DNA from: an uncultured Clostridium sp. | GTDB taxonomy: Bacteria; Bacillota; Clostridia; TANB77; CAG-508 | Assembly (NCBI GenBank): GCA_948465625.1 | Contig: CAOJXM010000034.1 | Coordinates: forward strand, 1 to 8,535 | DNA: 8,535 nucleotides | Direction: 5' to 3' | In this document: positions 6,987 through 8,535 of the stretch, piece by piece | Layout: each line of letters begins with the position of its first letter | Numbering within the stretch: position 1 is the stretch's first letter | Program-made: the position numbers and the translations under genes | Notes under the pieces: generated by a model | The model's input: the letters and a program-made list of their open reading frames with translations, nothing else | What the model was told of the DNA's origin: nothing | Database searches by the model: none

Positions 6987-8294
6987 TCTTCTATTTCTCC
7001 TATTAAATCATACTCCTTTGCTTCCACCATTTTACATTTTACAAATTGGCCTATTTTATCCTCTGTTTCTTGTATATTTTTAATCAATACTACCCCATCC
7101 ATATCTGGTACATCCATCTTACTTCTTCCGATATAATATTGGTTATCAAAAGACTTTGCTTCTATTAGCACTTCATAGGTTTTTCCAATCTTTTCTTCTA
7201 ACACTTCTTTTGCTATTTTCTGCTGTAACTGCATAATCTTTCTATGTCTACTTTTTTTCGTTGCTGGATGAATTTGCTCTTTTAATCTAGAAGCTGGTGT
7301 TCCATCTTCTTTGGAATACATAAATACTCCCAATTTATCAAATCTAGTTTCTTTTACAAAATCATATAATTCCTCAAAATCTTCCTTGGTTTCTCCTGGA
7401 AAACCAACAATAAAAGTTGTTCGAAGAATTACATCTGGAATTTCTGTTCTTAATTTCTGTACAACTTTTCGAACACTTTGACTATCACTTTTCCTGTTCA
7501 TCCTTTTTAACACTTTGCTTGAAATATGTTGTATTGGAATATCAAAGTAATGACAAATTTTACTGCTATTTTTTACTACTTGAATCAATTCGTCTGTAAT
7601 GGTTTCTGGATATGAATACAAAAAACGTATCCACTTGATTGTTTCGATTTTCTCTAATTCTTGTAGTAGTTTTGCTAAATACGGCTCCCCATAAAGGTCT
7701 ACTCCATACTTGGTAGTATCTTGTGCAATTACAATCAATTCTTCGATTCCTTGGTTAGCTAATTGCTCTGCTTCTTTTAAAATGTCTTCCATTGTTCGGC
7801 TCACAAACGGACCTCTAATAGAGGGAATCGCACAATAAGTACATCGATTACTACAACCTTCTGCAATTTTTAAATATGCCATTTTATCCCCTGTTGTAAT
7901 TGTTCGATTATGATAATCTAACTGATATGTTGCTTGTTTCTCTTCTTTTAGTAGTTCTTTTATTTTCGTATCAAATTCTTCATACTCCTCACAAGCAATC
8001 CATAAATCAACTTCTGGTATGGCCTTTTCTAATTCTTTTTTATACCTTTGTACTAAACAACCAGTTGCTACTAGGTATTTACACTTTCTTTTTTTGTGTT
8101 CTGCCATTTCTAATATGGTATCAATTGCCTCTTGTTTAGCACTTTCAATAAACCCGGCAGGTATTAATTAAAATAATTTCTGCTTCTTGTGGGTTATTTA
8201 CTACTGTTAACCCATGTTTTTTTACTAAGCCTATCATCATTTCGGTATCAACTAAATTTTTACTACATCCTAATGAAATAAATCCTATCTTCAT
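6983..8294 (-). pseudogene. rimO: Ribosomal protein S12 methylthiotransferase RimO, interrupted by a single-base frameshift
   Basis: RimO is a radical SAM enzyme that adds a methylthio group to the conserved aspartate of ribosomal protein S12. Reading from ATG 8294 gives MKIGFISLGCSKNLVDTE, a clear RimO N-terminus, but after Cys46 (INTC) the frame runs into TGA at 8145-8147, giving only 49 residues. One extra C near 8156-8157 explains this: without it the reading continues GFIESAKQEA and gives a normal 436-residue protein. In corrected numbering all cluster ligands are present: C10, C46 and C79 in the N-terminal domain, C147, C151 and C154 in the radical SAM motif (CSNRCTYC). A TRAM domain closes the protein (RSKMDVPDMDG). 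The downstream part is open from ATG 8107 (374 residues), but no ribosome binding site precedes it and it would lack C10 and C46. AGGAAGAGAG before ATG 8294 is a moderate site. A sequencing error and a true mutation cannot be told apart here. Confidence 0.92.
8145..8294 (-). other. Short 5' reading frame of the broken rimO (49 residues)
   Basis: As written, translation from the proper rimO start yields this 49-residue product, which ends INTCRVY. It has only the first two of three cysteines that bind the auxiliary iron-sulfur cluster and would not be a working enzyme. It is listed so that the true gene start at 8294 is not missed; it is part of rimO and not a separate gene. Confidence 0.8.
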
Positions 8295-8298
8295 TTAA

Positions 8299-8535
8299 CT
8301 ACTCTCTTCCTATTCTTTTTTCTATTTCTTCTAATGCCTTTTTTAAATTTTTATAGGTCTTTTTATCGACTACTTTATTATCTTCATTTTCATAGGTACT
8401 AACCACTTTTCTAATATCTAGCAATTCATATTTTCTATTATTTTGATATAGATAAGTTGGAGTAAATTTTACTTTGGTTAATTTTGCCTTTGACTCCTCT
8501 GCTGTTACTTCTTTGGTAAATTGAACTTCTAAAAT
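8299..8535 (-). CDS. C-terminal end of a possible CapA-family (poly-gamma-glutamate/capsule-type) protein, 5' part missing
   Basis: An open frame enters from the window edge and ends at TAG 8299-8301, giving 78 residues with no internal stop. The segment begins ILEVQFTKEV, continues TKVKFTPTYLYQ and KYELLDIRKV, and ends in a lysine- and glutamate-rich helix (KKALEEIEKRIGRE). The beta-strand pattern with FTPTYLY followed by KYELLDI resembles the end of the metallophosphoesterase-like CapA/PgsA proteins that are thought to act in capsule or poly-gamma-glutamate metabolism at the cell surface. This is a resemblance only, since the catalytic part lies outside the window. The rimO start codon follows the stop after 4 bp and its ribosome binding site lies inside this gene, so the two are almost certainly on one transcript. 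That it is a real gene end is more certain than its name. Confidence 0.55.
   Translation of the reverse strand: MLEVQFTKEVTAEESKAKLTKVKFTPTYLYQNNRKYELLDIRKVVSTYENEDNKVVDKKTYKNLKKALEEIEKRIGRE

Noticed and set aside
6983..8107. A shorter functional RimO that begins at ATG 8107
   Set aside because: No Shine-Dalgarno sequence precedes this codon, and the product would lack two of the three cysteines that hold the auxiliary iron-sulfur cluster.
8145..8165. Programmed +1 ribosomal frameshift in rimO
   Set aside because: The site ACC-TGC-CGG has no known slippery pattern and no rare-codon or stop-pause arrangement right at the shift; the stop comes three codons later. RimO is not known to need frameshifting, so an error or mutation is more likely.

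Overview
This window is AT-rich, densely packed DNA in which every gene lies on the minus strand, so transcription runs from high to low coordinates. The protein content (AddB-type rather than RecB/C-type recombination nuclease, an archaeal/clostridial-style OGG, RimO, a YlmD/YfiH-family protein), strong AGGAGG-type ribosome binding sites and the standard code with TGA used as stop all point to a low-GC Gram-positive bacterium. It is most likely a member of the Clostridia, but I cannot name the species.

Layout in the direction of transcription: (1) 8299-8535, the C-terminal end of a protein that resembles a CapA/PgsA-family protein and is cut by the window edge; (2) 6983-8294, rimO, the ribosomal protein S12 methylthiotransferase, broken by one extra base near 8156; (3) 6120-6986, an 8-oxoguanine DNA glycosylase (ogg); (4) 2749-6096, addB, the nuclease subunit of the AddAB recombination helicase-nuclease; (5) 2057-2746, a small protein resembling zinc-dependent phospholipase C proteins; (6) an 87-bp spacer with a good sigma-A-type promoter; (7) 704-1969, a stand-alone AAA ATPase with a DUF4143 C-terminal domain; (8) 1-689, a YfiH/YlmD-family gene cut by the other window edge.

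Genes 1 to 5 are linked by gaps of 2 to 23 bp or a 4-bp overlap, with ribosome binding sites in or next to the preceding gene, so they look like one transcription unit. The ATPase and yfiH form a second, downstream unit with its own promoter. The common theme is genome and translation upkeep: Ogg removes oxidised guanine, AddB works on double-strand breaks, and RimO modifies the ribosome. The two genes with unclear roles, the phospholipase-like protein and the DUF4143 ATPase, lie after addB, where addA would often be; addA is not in the window.

I see no new multi-gene system, RNA gene, CRISPR array, transposase or phage gene. The points most worth checking are the rimO frameshift, the exact 12-bp direct repeat that brackets the ATPase gene, the absence of addA next to addB, and the opposite-base residues in the Ogg protein. 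No gene-free stretch longer than 300 bases exists; the longest is the 87-bp spacer at 1970-2056.
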